Numbered from the stretch's first letter, positions 8,751 through 17,214 are shown. The stretch: 64,000 nucleotides of DNA from Burkholderia sp. HI2500 (GCF_002223055.1 NZ_NKFL01000006.1:3038001-3102000), one strand, 5' to 3'. Notes: generated from the sequence alone by a model not told the origin. A program made the numbers and translations.

Positions 8751-9737
8751 ATGAGCGTTTCCGAATATCCGAAGGTGCTGGTCAGCGAGGTCGGGCCGCG
8801 CGACGGCCTGCAGAGCATCCAGGCCGTGATGCCGACGGCCGGCAAGCTGCGCTGGATCACCGCGCTGGCCGCGGCCGGCCTGCGCGAGATCGAGGTCGGG
8901 TCGTTCGTGCCGGCGAAGCTGTTGCCGCAGATGGCCGATGTGCGCGAAGTCGTCGCGCACGCGCTGGCGATTCCCGGGTTGCACGTCGCCGCGCTCGCGC
9001 CGAACCTGCGCGGCGCCGAGGGCGCATTCGAGGCCGGTGTGCACAAGCTGACGCTGCCGGTCTCGGTGACGGAAGCGCATTCGCTGGCGAACATCCGCAA
9101 GACGCCCGCGCAGATGATCGACGAGGTGCGTGCGATCGTCGCGCTGCGCAATGAGCGGTTTCCATCGGTGCAGATCGAGGCGGGCGTGTCGGTCGCGTTC
9201 GGCTGCACGATCGCGGGCGCGGTGAGCGACGACGAGACGATCGCGATGGCGGTGGCGATGGCCGAATGCGGCGTCGACGAGATCGGGCTGTCCGACACGA
9301 GCGGCTATGCGAATCCGGCGCAGGTGCGCCGGCTGTTCCTGCGCCTGCAGCGCGAAGTCGGCGACAAGGCCGGCGGCGCGCATTTCCACAACACGCGCGG
9401 GCAGGGGCTCGCGAACGTCGTCGCGGCGCTCGACGCGGGCGTGACGACGATCGACGCGAGCCAGGGCGGCCTCGGCGGCTGCCCGTATGCGCCGGGTGCG
9501 ACCGGCAACATCGTCACCGAGGATCTCGTGTTCCTGCTCGAGGCGATGGGATTCGACACGGGTATCGACGTCGACGCGCTGCTCGCCGCGCGCGCGATCC
9601 TGCACGCGGCGCTGCCGGCCGAGGCGTTGTACGGCCATGTGCCGGACGCCGGGTTGCCGAAAGGCTTCCGTTACGCGGACGGCCGCGCTCCGAGCGCGGT
9701 GCAACCGGAAGGATGCCTGACGGGAGTCGTGCAATGA
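8751..9737 (+). CDS. Hydroxymethylglutaryl-CoA lyase family enzyme
   Basis: A 328-residue TIM-barrel lyase. It has GPRDGLQ (Arg17/Asp18) at the first strand, metal-binding HFHNTRGQ (His211/His213) and the mobile-loop signature GLGGCPYAPGATGN with Cys244, all conserved in HMG-CoA lyases, which cleave a 3-hydroxy-3-methylacyl-CoA to acetyl-CoA (or another acyl-CoA) and a keto acid. HMG-CoA lyase usually has HDTYGQ; the HNTRGQ variant hints at a related substrate. ATG 8751 follows GGAG at 8741-8744. The next gene overlaps its stop as ATGA, so the two are translationally coupled. No leucine or isovalerate pathway genes are present, which argues for a dedicated catabolic route. Confidence 0.85.
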   Translation: MSVSEYPKVLVSEVGPRDGLQSIQAVMPTAGKLRWITALAAAGLREIEVGSFVPAKLLPQMADVREVVAHALAIPGLHVAALAPNLRGAEGAFEAGVHKLTLPVSVTEAHSLANIRKTPAQMIDEVRAIVALRNERFPSVQIEAGVSVAFGCTIAGAVSDDETIAMAVAMAECGVDEIGLSDTSGYANPAQVRRLFLRLQREVGDKAGGAHFHNTRGQGLANVVAALDAGVTTIDASQGGLGGCPYAPGATGNIVTEDLVFLLEAMGFDTGIDVDALLAARAILHAALPAEALYGHVPDAGLPKGFRYADGRAPSAVQPEGCLTGVVQ

Positions 9738-11014
9738 ACGACCACCAACCGGCTTCGACGCTGCCGTACGCAGGCACGCGCGTGATCGAGATGACGCACA
9801 TGGTGATGGGTCCGACCTGCGGGATGTTGCTCGCGGATCTCGGCGCGGAGGTCATCAAGATCGAACCGATCGCGGGCGACAGCACGCGCGCGCTGCGCGG
9901 TTCCGGCGCGGGCTTCTTCGGGATGTTCAACCGCAACAAGAAGAGCCTCGCCGTCGACGTGAAGGATCCGCGCGGGCTGGAGATCGTGCTGCGGCTCGTG
10001 GCGACCGCGGACGTGTTCAGCGAGAACTTCAAGAGTGGCACGATGGACCGGCTAGGTCTCGGCTATCCGGCGCTGCATTCGCTGAATCCGCGCCTCGTGT
10101 ACGTGTCGCACAAGGGCTTCCTGCCGGGGCCGTACGAGCATCGCACCGCGCTCGACGAAGTGGTGCAGATGATGGGCGGCCTCGCATACATGACGGGCCC
10201 GGAAGGGCGGCCGCTGCGCGCGGGGGCGAGCGTGAACGACATCATGGGCGGCATGTTCGGCGCGATCGGCGCGATGGCCGCGCTCGCGCAGCGCGAACGC
10301 ACCGGCCGCGGCCAGCAGGTGCAGAGTTCGCTGTTCGAGAACAACGTGTTCCTCGTCGCGCAGCACATGATGCAGTTCGCGGTGACCGGGCAGGCCGCCT
10401 CGCCGATGCCGAGCCGGATTTCCGCGTGGGCCGTCTACGACGTGTTTTCAGTTAAGGATGACGAACAGATCTTTCTCGCGGTCGTGTCGGACACGCAGTG
10501 GGCGCTGTTCTGCGATGCGTTCGGCCTGGCCGCGCTGAAGGACGATCCGCGCGTCGCGACCAACAACCTGCGCGTGCAGGCGCGCGAGTGGCTGCTGCCC
10601 GAGTTGCGTGCGCGGCTCGCGCCGCATTCGGCCGCGGAGATCGGCGCGATCTTCGAATCGAACGGCCTGCCGTACGCGCCGATCACGAAACCGCAGGACC
10701 TGTTCGACGATCCGCACCTGCTCGCCACGGGCGGCCTCGAGGCCGTGACGCTGCCGGCCGACGCGAGCAGCGCCGGGCGGCCGGTCGACACGCGCACCGC
10801 GCTGCTGCCGCTGACGCTTGGCGGCGAACGCCTGCGGCTGCGCGCGGCACCGCCCGCACTCGGCCAGGACACGCGCGCGCTGCTCGGCGAGCTCGGCTAC
10901 ACGCCGGACGAGGCGCGTGCGCTGATCGAAGCCGGCGTCGTCGCGGGGCAGCATGGCGCGGACGATGCGGCGCCGGGCGGCGCGCCGTCACCGAACGAGC
11001 TGGCGAGCGCGTAG
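9734..11014 (+). CDS. CaiB/BaiF (family III) CoA-transferase
   Basis: A 426-residue CoA-transferase. It opens with GTRVIEMTHMVMGPTCGMLLADLGAEVIKIEP, followed by FNRNKKSLAVDVKDPRG, the family III hallmark; the catalytic Asp is expected in the later LDEVVQMMGG-ASVNDIMGGMFG region. These enzymes move CoA between carboxylic acids, commonly from succinyl-CoA. The ATG overlaps the lyase stop by four bases. It probably activates the hydroxyacid that the upstream lyase then cleaves. The C-terminus has an Ala/Gly/Pro-rich tail (about 25 residues) of no obvious function. Confidence 0.88.
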   Translation: MNDHQPASTLPYAGTRVIEMTHMVMGPTCGMLLADLGAEVIKIEPIAGDSTRALRGSGAGFFGMFNRNKKSLAVDVKDPRGLEIVLRLVATADVFSENFKSGTMDRLGLGYPALHSLNPRLVYVSHKGFLPGPYEHRTALDEVVQMMGGLAYMTGPEGRPLRAGASVNDIMGGMFGAIGAMAALAQRERTGRGQQVQSSLFENNVFLVAQHMMQFAVTGQAASPMPSRISAWAVYDVFSVKDDEQIFLAVVSDTQWALFCDAFGLAALKDDPRVATNNLRVQAREWLLPELRARLAPHSAAEIGAIFESNGLPYAPITKPQDLFDDPHLLATGGLEAVTLPADASSAGRPVDTRTALLPLTLGGERLRLRAAPPALGQDTRALLGELGYTPDEARALIEAGVVAGQHGADDAAPGGAPSPNELASA

Positions 11015-11096
11015 CGCGGCCGCGATTCACCGAACGAACAAAGGCGTCCCGGCCGTGCCACGCACGGGCGCGGCCGCCCCATCCACGGAGACAACC

Positions 11097-12404
11097 ATGA
11101 CATCCGCTTCCCCGGCACTGGCCGACGATCGCGAGACCGACGCGTCGCTCGAGCAACGGGCCGTGCGCAAGGCCGCGTGGCGCTTCATTCCGCTGCTCGC
11201 GCTCGCGTACTTCTTCAACTACCTGGACCGCACGAGCGTCGGCTTCGCGGCGCTCACGATGAACCGCGATCTCGGCCTGACCGCGACGCAGTTCGGCTGG
11301 GGCGCGGGGATCATGTTCGCCGGCTACTGCTTGTTCGAGGTGCCGAGCAATCTCGCGCTGTACCGCTTCGGCGCGCGGCGCTGGCTTGCCCGCATCATGA
11401 TCACGTGGGGGCTGATGGCGGCCGCGACCGCGCTTGCAACCGGGCCGACGAGTTTCTACGCGATCCGGCTGCTGCTCGGCATCGGCGAAGCCGGATTCTT
11501 TCCGGGCGTGATCTTCTTCCTCGCCGTGTGGTTTCCGGCGAGCTACCGCACGCGCGTGCTCGCGTGGTTCACCGTGTCGACGCCGCTGTCGTCGCTGATC
11601 GGCGGTCCGTTGTCGACGTGGCTGCTGCAACTCGACGGCGTGTTTGGGCTCGCCGGCTGGAAATGGATGTTCATCGTCGAAGGGCTGCCGGCGTGCGCGC
11701 TCGGTTTTCTCGTGCTGAAGCTGCTGTCCGACTCGCCGGCGCATGCCGCGTGGCTGTCCGACGACGAGCGGGCGGCGCTGCAGCGTGCGTTCGAGCGCGA
11801 CGGCGCGGCCGCCGGCCGCAAGAAGCGCTTCGGCATCGCGCTGCGCGACGTGCGCGTGTACCTGCTCGCGCTGATTTCGTTCGGCTTCACGATGGGGTCC
11901 TACGGGATCGGCATCTGGCTGCCGCAGATGCTGAAGGCGCACGGCATGTCGACGATGCAGACGGGCTGGCTGTCCGCGGTGCCGTACTTCTTCGCGACCG
12001 TCGCACTGCTGTGGTGGGCGAAGCGCGTGGACCGGCGCGGCGGCCCGGTTGCGAACCTGGCGATCGGGTTGTTCATCGGCGCGGTGGCGCTTGGCGTGTC
12101 GACGCACTTCCAGACGCTCGGGCCGGCACTCGTCGGCATCACGCTCGCGCTGATCGGCACGATCGCCGGCCGCACGATCTTCTACACGCTGCCGTCGCGC
12201 TTCCTGTCCGGCCAGGCCGCGGCCGGCGGGCTCGCGCTGATCAACTCGATCGGCGCGCTCGGCGGCTTCGCGGGCCCTTATCTCGTCGGCTACCTGAAGG
12301 ACAGCTTCGGCACCTTCACCGCCGGCATGCTGGGCCTCGCGATCGTGCTGGCGATCACGACGCTGCTCACGCTGTCGCTGGTTGCATTCGACCGGAGCGA
12401 ATGA
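11097..12404 (+). CDS. MFS transporter, anion:cation symporter (ACS) type
   Basis: A 435-residue, 12-helix transporter. FFNYLDRTSVGFAALTMNRDLGLT at helix 1 and GWGAGIMFAGYCLFEVPSNL at helix 2 match the ACS group, which imports organic anions such as phthalate, tartrate, glucarate or 4-hydroxyphenylacetate. The frame runs back to 10953, but the ATG at 11097 follows CACGGAGACAACC. It sits 82 bp after the CoA-transferase gene within the IclR-controlled operon and very likely imports the pathway substrate, a carboxylate. Confidence 0.88.
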   Translation: MTSASPALADDRETDASLEQRAVRKAAWRFIPLLALAYFFNYLDRTSVGFAALTMNRDLGLTATQFGWGAGIMFAGYCLFEVPSNLALYRFGARRWLARIMITWGLMAAATALATGPTSFYAIRLLLGIGEAGFFPGVIFFLAVWFPASYRTRVLAWFTVSTPLSSLIGGPLSTWLLQLDGVFGLAGWKWMFIVEGLPACALGFLVLKLLSDSPAHAAWLSDDERAALQRAFERDGAAAGRKKRFGIALRDVRVYLLALISFGFTMGSYGIGIWLPQMLKAHGMSTMQTGWLSAVPYFFATVALLWWAKRVDRRGGPVANLAIGLFIGAVALGVSTHFQTLGPALVGITLALIGTIAGRTIFYTLPSRFLSGQAAAGGLALINSIGALGGFAGPYLVGYLKDSFGTFTAGMLGLAIVLAITTLLTLSLVAFDRSE

Positions 12405-12405
12405 C

Positions 12406-13536
12406 ATGGACACGACGATGTCGATCAAGCGACGCCGGCTGCTCGGCGCGGCCGCCGCCTCGCTCGCGCTGCCCGCGTTCACCAAGGCGCGCGCGGCCAC
12501 CCAGGAAGGAGTTTCACGCATGACGACGCAAAGCAACTATCTCGCGGTCCGCCCCGACTGGCTCGCGTCGGCGCTCGAACCCGCGCTCGAGCCCGACCTG
12601 CCGATCGTCGACGCGCATCATCACTTCTACGAACGGCCGGGCTGGATCTATATGCTCGACGACTATCTGCAGGATGCGCGCTCGGGCCACAACATCCAGG
12701 CGTCCGTCTACATGCAGGCGCAGACGCGCTATCGCGACTCGGGCCCGGCCGAACTGAAACCGGTGGGCGAGACGGCCTACGTCGCGGGCGTGACCGAGCC
12801 GCTGCAGCACGGCCCGGTGGCGGTCGCGAAAGGCATCGTCGGCCACGCGGACCTGCGCCTCGGCGAACGCGTGCGCGAGGTGCTCGAAGCGCATCTCGAA
12901 GCCGGTCGCGGGCGCTTCCGCGGGGTGCGTCACCTGACGACCTGGGACGCCGATCCGACGCTCGCCAATCCGCTGTCGGCGGTGCCGCGCGGGCTGCTGC
13001 TCGATCCCGCGTACCGCGCGGGCGTCGCCCAGCTCGCGCCGCTCGGGCTGTCGTATGACGCGTGGCTGTTCTTTCCGCAACTGCCCGAACTGTTCGAGCT
13101 GGCGAAGGCGAACCCCGATACGCGCGTCATCGTCAATCACTGCGGCGGTGTCGTGCGGATCGCCAGTTATGCCGACAAGCGGCCGGAGGTGTTCGAGCGC
13201 TGGTCGGCGTCGATGCGTACGCTCGCGCAACTGCCGAACGTGTACGTGAAGGTCGGCGGGCTCGGGATGCGCATCAACGGTTTCGATTTCGAGAAGGGCG
13301 AACGGCCGCCGTCTTCCGTGCAGCTCGCCGACACGTGGAAGCCGTGGATGATGACCTGCATCGACGCGTTCGGCCCCGGGCGCTGCATGTTCGAGAGCAA
13401 TTTCCCGGTCGACAAGGGCTCGTATTCGTTCGTGAACGGCTGGAATGCGTTCAAGCGGCTGACCGCGCAGGCGAGCCCGGACGAGCGCGACGCGCTGTTC
13501 CGCGGCACGGTCACGCGCGCTTACCGGCTCGGCTGA
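12406..13536 (+). CDS. Amidohydrolase-2 family hydrolase (lactonase-like) with Tat signal
   Basis: A 376-residue metal-dependent hydrolase of the amidohydrolase-2 superfamily (IVDAHHHFYE near residue 65 with the HxH metal pair; later RVIVNHCGG and MFESNFPVDK with the catalytic Asp), a family rich in lactonases and decarboxylases. The first 35 residues contain SIKRRRLLGAAAASLALPAF, a twin-arginine signal. ATG 12406 has GGAG eight bases upstream. A second in-frame ATG at 12520 lies just past the signal behind AGGAAGGAG, a stronger site, so a cytosolic form is possible. It ends the IclR operon and probably opens a lactone to the hydroxyacid used by the CoA-transferase. Confidence 0.85.
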   Translation: MDTTMSIKRRRLLGAAAASLALPAFTKARAATQEGVSRMTTQSNYLAVRPDWLASALEPALEPDLPIVDAHHHFYERPGWIYMLDDYLQDARSGHNIQASVYMQAQTRYRDSGPAELKPVGETAYVAGVTEPLQHGPVAVAKGIVGHADLRLGERVREVLEAHLEAGRGRFRGVRHLTTWDADPTLANPLSAVPRGLLLDPAYRAGVAQLAPLGLSYDAWLFFPQLPELFELAKANPDTRVIVNHCGGVVRIASYADKRPEVFERWSASMRTLAQLPNVYVKVGGLGMRINGFDFEKGERPPSSVQLADTWKPWMMTCIDAFGPGRCMFESNFPVDKGSYSFVNGWNAFKRLTAQASPDERDALFRGTVTRAYRLG

Positions 13537-13569
13537 CGCGCGCGGCGGCGGGCCCGGCGCGGCAGGGGC

Positions 13570-14046
13570 TTACTCGGCTTCCACCAGCGCCGCGAGCCGC
13601 GCCAGCGCCATTTGCCAGCCGGTCTCGTTGTCCGCGGCCGGCACGCCCGGCGGCACCCCGTCGTGCACGGCGTCCACACGCGTGCCGCCCGCTTCGTCGG
13701 ACAGCGTGATCGTGATCGTCATGGCGCCGCGCAGCATCGGGTCGTCGGTCTCGAACACGTCGATCTCGACGATCTGCTCGTCTGGCACGAGCGTGACGAA
13801 GCGGCCGTGATAGGTATCGGTGCGCGCGGTGGTCTTGCCGGTGCCGGCCGAAGGCGCTTCATAGCTCAGCGATACCCGCAGCGCACCGCCTTCGCGCGCG
13901 TCGTACGCATGCACGCGGCAGGTCATGCCGTCGGGCACTTTCCATTGCTCGACCGCGTGCGGATCGAGGAGCGCGCGGTAGACGCGGCCGCGCGGGGCGT
14001 TCAGGTGCCGGCTGACCCGGGTCGAATGCGTGTGCGTGTGCAACAT
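13570..14046 (-). CDS. AHSA1/SRPBCC-fold protein
   Basis: A 158-residue START-like (SRPBCC) protein with the Aha1 C-terminal-domain pattern: SRHLNAPRGRVYRALLDPHAVEQWKVPDGM at the N-terminus and GWQMALARLAALVE as the last helix. Such proteins bind hydrophobic ligands in a helix-grip cavity; most bacterial ones have no known ligand. ATG 14046 follows GGGAGGCCAC. It is the third member of a cluster with a second AHSA1 protein and an ArsR regulator on the same strand, 124 bp downstream of the former. The His/Thr-rich N-terminus (LHTHTHSTR) is unusual. Confidence 0.82.
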   Translation of the reverse strand: MLHTHTHSTRVSRHLNAPRGRVYRALLDPHAVEQWKVPDGMTCRVHAYDAREGGALRVSLSYEAPSAGTGKTTARTDTYHGRFVTLVPDEQIVEIDVFETDDPMLRGAMTITITLSDEAGGTRVDAVHDGVPPGVPAADNETGWQMALARLAALVEAE

Positions 14047-14170
14047 GTGGCCTCCCGCGGAGTGCGCACGACGGTGCACGCCGGCGGCCGGCGTGTCGTC
14101 ATGCTTCCTTCAGGAATCCTAGGCGCGCGAGCGGCGGCATGCAATGACCGCACACGCGGCCGCGGCCGGC

Positions 14171-14656
14171 TCAGCGCAATGCGGCCGCGAATTCGTCGAG
14201 CTGCGTGATGCAGGTGTTCCAGCCCTCGAAGAAGCCGAGCGCTTCGTGGCGCTCGCGCGTGGCGGCGTCCGGATGCATCACGCGCGCTTCGTAGCGGCTG
14301 CCCGCGTCGTCGTCGGCCATCGTGATGATCGCGGTGAAGCCCATCCACGGCGCCTGCGGCCGCCAGCCGCCCGTGAGCATCGACGTGAACGCGATGCGCG
14401 ATTCGGGCACGATCTCGAGGAAGCAGCCGGGATTGTCGCTGGTGCCGCCATCGGGGCCGCGCATGTAGGTGTGGAAGGCGCCGCCCGGCCGCAGGTCGAA
14501 CGCGCGCACTTCGGTGGTCCACGGTTTCGGGCACCACCATTGCTTCAGCAGTTCGGGCTCGGTCCAGGCACGCCACAGCGCGTGGCGCGGCGCACGCAGC
14601 GTGCGCGTGATGACGAGGTCGTGGGCTTCAACGGGGTCGACGGGGCTGGCTGACAT
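14171..14656 (-). CDS. AHSA1/SRPBCC-fold protein, ArsR-linked
   Basis: A 161-residue START-like protein (VITRTLRAPRHALWRAWTEPELLKQWWCPKPW; closing FFEGWNTCITQLDEFAAAL), the YndB/CalC type often encoded directly after an ArsR repressor. Here the ATG at 14656 lies inside the end of the arsR gene (29-bp overlap) and has its own GGAGG, so the pair is translationally coupled. Members are thought to bind lipid-like or aromatic ligands; the function is unproven. Confidence 0.85.
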   Translation of the reverse strand: MSASPVDPVEAHDLVITRTLRAPRHALWRAWTEPELLKQWWCPKPWTTEVRAFDLRPGGAFHTYMRGPDGGTSDNPGCFLEIVPESRIAFTSMLTGGWRPQAPWMGFTAIITMADDDAGSRYEARVMHPDAATRERHEALGFFEGWNTCITQLDEFAAALR

Positions 14657-14993
14657 CTTGCTCCTCCTGGTGACGGCGTTCGACGAATTCGACGAGACGA
14701 TCGGATCGGGCTTCCCACAGTGCGCGCTGCTCGGCGAGCCATGCCTCGGCTTCGGTCAGCCGGCTGCCGACCAGCGTGCAGGTGCGCGAGCGGCCGGCCT
14801 TGCGGGTCTGGACGAGACCGCTGCGCTCGAGCACGGCGACGTGCTTCATGAACGACGGCAGCGCCATGTCGAACGGTTCGGCCAGCGCGGAGACGGTCCG
14901 TTCTCCGTGGCCGAGCATGCTGACGATCGCGCAGCGCGTCGGATCGGCGAGGGCGTGGAAAACGTCGCTGATGCCGGGTTGAAAGTTAGCCAT
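14628..14993 (-). CDS. ArsR-family winged-helix repressor
   Basis: A 121-residue regulator (ISDVFHALADPTRCAIVSMLGHGERTVSALAEPFDMALPSFMKHVAVLERSGLV) of the ArsR subgroup that accompanies SRPBCC genes and lacks the metal-binding cysteines of arsenic sensors (only Cys22 and one near the end are present). The start codon at 14993 lies within a 16-bp palindrome and only a few bases after a TATACT -10 element, so the mRNA may be leaderless. It should repress itself and the downstream AHSA1 genes. Confidence 0.87.
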   Translation of the reverse strand: MANFQPGISDVFHALADPTRCAIVSMLGHGERTVSALAEPFDMALPSFMKHVAVLERSGLVQTRKAGRSRTCTLVGSRLTEAEAWLAEQRALWEARSDRLVEFVERRHQEEQDVSQPRRPR

Positions 14994-15028
14994 GTGGCTA
15001 AGTATAGGGGGGGCGAACGGCGATGCAA
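14986..15028 (-). promoter_or_regulatory. arsR promoter and operator
   Basis: On the reverse strand TTGCAT (15028-15023), a 16-bp spacer and TATACT (15006-15001) form a sigma-70-like promoter. The palindrome TTAGCCATGTGGCTAA (14986-15001) overlaps the expected transcription start and the ATG itself, an ideal repressor site. Confidence 0.6.
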
Positions 15029-15198
15029 CGGAAATTTTCGTCGCGTAGGATGATGGGGCGGTAACACGCGCCGGCCGGGTGCGGCGTTGCCGAGCGCCTG
15101 CCGCCGTTGCGCGAGCCGCGACGGCAGGCCGGTGTTTCCTTCCCATCCGGCCGCACGCCGAGCCCGCGTGTGCGACCCAACTGACTACCGGAGTTGGC

Positions 15199-15729
15199 AT
15201 GACCGAATCCGTTACCGTCCGCCGCGTCGGCGCGGACGAAGCGAAGCGCTGTGTCGAAGCACTGGCCGACGTGCTGATCGATTGCGTCGAGGGCGGCGCG
15301 TCCGTCAGCTTCATGTTGCCGATCGAGCGGGCGACCGCCGTCGCGTTCTGGACGAATGTCGCCGACGGCGTCGCGAACGGCGAGCGCATCCTGCTCGTTG
15401 CCGAGGACGCGGCCGGCCGGATCGTCGGCACCGTGCAGGTCGTGACCGCGCAGCCGGAGAACCAGCCGCATCGCGCCGATATCTCGAAGATGCTCGTGGC
15501 GCGGCACGCGCGCCGGCAGGGCATCGCCGCGCGGCTGATGGCGGCGGCCGATGCGGCCGCGCGCGACGCGGGCAAGACCGTGCTCGTGCTCGACACCGTG
15601 ACGGGCGGCGACGCCGAGCGGCTGTACGAGCGGGCCGGCTGGCAGCGTGTCGGTGTCGTGCCGAACTACGCGCTGATGCCTGACGGCACGCTCTGCGCGA
15701 CGACGTATTTCCACAAGCAGCTCGCGTAA
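15199..15729 (+). CDS. GNAT-family N-acetyltransferase
   Basis: A 176-residue acetyl-CoA-dependent acetyltransferase. Motif A reads MLVARHARRQGIAARLMAAAD (Q/RxxGxA acetyl-CoA loop) and the C-terminal DTVTGGDAERLYERAGWQRVG is the conserved end of the fold. ATG 15199 follows GGAG at 15190-15193. The gene lies 11 bp before the YhfC-like membrane protein gene and is divergent from the arsR cluster. The substrate is unknown. Confidence 0.87.
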   Translation: MTESVTVRRVGADEAKRCVEALADVLIDCVEGGASVSFMLPIERATAVAFWTNVADGVANGERILLVAEDAAGRIVGTVQVVTAQPENQPHRADISKMLVARHARRQGIAARLMAAADAAARDAGKTVLVLDTVTGGDAERLYERAGWQRVGVVPNYALMPDGTLCATTYFHKQLA

Positions 15730-15740
15730 CGGCATTCGTC

Positions 15741-16526
15741 ATGCATCCCGTCGCCCCGTTGCTCCTGTTCGTCACGCTCGCGGCGGGTGTCGTGGCGCTG
15801 ACCGCGCCGGTGTTGCTCGCGGTCGCATGGCGGCGCCGCGCGCAGGTGCCGTTGCGGGTGTTTTTCTACGGGATGCTGACCTTTTTCGTGTTCCAGCCGG
15901 TGCTGCGCCTGTCGTGGCAGGTGCCGTTGTTCCGCTGGCTCGCGCACGATCCCGGCTGGCACCTGCCGATGCTCGTGTTCGCCGCGCTGACGGCCGGGCT
16001 CTTCGAGGAGTGCGGGCGCTGGGTCGCTTTCCGGTATCTGCTGCCGAAGCGACATGACGCGCCGACGGCCGTGATGCTCGGGCTCGGGCACGGCGGGCTG
16101 GAAGCGATGCTGCTGGTCGGCGTCGGATTCATCGCGCTCGCTGCCGCGTACCTGCTCGCGCGAGCAGGCGTCGTGGTGCCTGAAGGTGCGCAGTCACTGA
16201 TCGGGTCGCAGTTCTCCGGCATGACATTCGCGTCGCCGTTACTCGCGCTGTTCGAGCGCGTGAGCGCCATGGCCGCGCACGTGGGGCTGTCGCTGATCGT
16301 GCTGCAGGCATTCGTCCGCGGCACGAAGCGCTGGCTCGCGTATGCGATCGCGCTTCATCTCCTGTTCGACCTCGCCGCCGTGCTGCTGACGCGGTACTGG
16401 CATGTCGATACCGTGCTGGTCGAGGTGCTCCTGTTCGTGTGCGGTGTCGCGCTTCTGTGGCTGGGTGTTCGCTGGAGCCGCCGGATGCCGGGTGCCGGCG
16501 AGGCCAGCACGGAGCCTGTTGCCTGA
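15741..16526 (+). CDS. YhfC-family putative intramembrane protein
   Basis: A 261-residue polytopic membrane protein with about seven hydrophobic segments. EECGRWVAFRYLL and GLGHGGLEAMLLVG match the YhfC family, grouped with the CPBP/intramembrane-metalloprotease-like proteins because of the paired Glu residues and the HGGxE-type motif. Proteolysis has not been shown for the family as far as I know. It follows the acetyltransferase by 11 bp and is followed after 109 bp by an exported HExxH protein, so the three may form a transcription unit. Confidence 0.7.
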   Translation: MHPVAPLLLFVTLAAGVVALTAPVLLAVAWRRRAQVPLRVFFYGMLTFFVFQPVLRLSWQVPLFRWLAHDPGWHLPMLVFAALTAGLFEECGRWVAFRYLLPKRHDAPTAVMLGLGHGGLEAMLLVGVGFIALAAAYLLARAGVVVPEGAQSLIGSQFSGMTFASPLLALFERVSAMAAHVGLSLIVLQAFVRGTKRWLAYAIALHLLFDLAAVLLTRYWHVDTVLVEVLLFVCGVALLWLGVRWSRRMPGAGEASTEPVA

Positions 16527-16635
16527 TTGGCAACGCGCCGTCGCGGAATCAAGCCGGGCCGCGGACATCGCCGGTCCGATATATTCACGCAGGAAGACTT
16601 CAGCAGAACGAGAACGCCCCGGAACCACCGCCCCG

Positions 16636-17214
16636 ATGAAACGCTCCCATGTCGCTTTTGCCCTCACGGGCCTGCTCGTCGCGCTGCCGATTGCCGCGTA
16701 TGCGCTCGTCAAGCCGTTGCGCGTCGTCGCGCCCGCGCTGGTCCCCGGTGTGTCGTGCCCGAGCGCCGATATCTGCACGGACGATGCCGCGAAGCTCGGC
16801 GACGCGCGGCAGCTCTATCGCGACGGCTATGCGCGCGCGGCGGCGGCCGTCGGTGCATTCCAGGCGGCGCCGCGCGTCGTGTTCTGCTCGACGCGGGCGT
16901 GCGCCGATGCGTTCGGCTTGGGCCAACGCGCGGCGCTGACGCTCGGGAATTTCGGCGTGGTGATCGCACCGCGCGGCTGGCAGACCTACTTTCTCGCGCA
17001 CGAGCTGATCCATCACCGGCAGGCCGAAGTGCTCGGCAACCTGGCCGTCGCGACCCGGCCGCGCTGGCTGATCGAAGGGATGGCGTATTCGCTCAGCGAC
17101 GATCCGCGCCACCCGCTGGCGGAGCCGTTCGAAGCGTGGCGCACGCATTTTGCCGCCTGGAATGCGGCGCGCGGTGCGCAGCCGCTGTGGGATGCCGCCC
17201 GGGCGGTCGAATAG
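16636..17214 (+). CDS. Exported protein with HExxH metalloprotease-like motif
   Basis: A 192-residue protein with an N-terminal hydrophobic signal or anchor (VAFALTGLLVALPIAAYALV, residues about 5-24). The motif AHELIHHRQAE is an HExxH zinc site, and RWLIEGMAYSLSDD supplies a downstream Glu in WxxEGxA, as in gluzincins. Four cysteines (CPSADIC and CSTRAC) could form disulfides. ATG 16636 was chosen at the start of the signal; the frame is open much further upstream. It is probably a small periplasmic peptidase-like protein, with no identified substrate. Confidence 0.7.
   Translation: MKRSHVAFALTGLLVALPIAAYALVKPLRVVAPALVPGVSCPSADICTDDAAKLGDARQLYRDGYARAAAAVGAFQAAPRVVFCSTRACADAFGLGQRAALTLGNFGVVIAPRGWQTYFLAHELIHHRQAEVLGNLAVATRPRWLIEGMAYSLSDDPRHPLAEPFEAWRTHFAAWNAARGAQPLWDAARAVE

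Noticed and set aside
10683..12536. Long reverse-strand frame opposite the CoA-transferase and MFS genes
   Set aside because: Highly Arg/Gln-rich translation with no motifs; it is the shadow of two well-supported forward genes.
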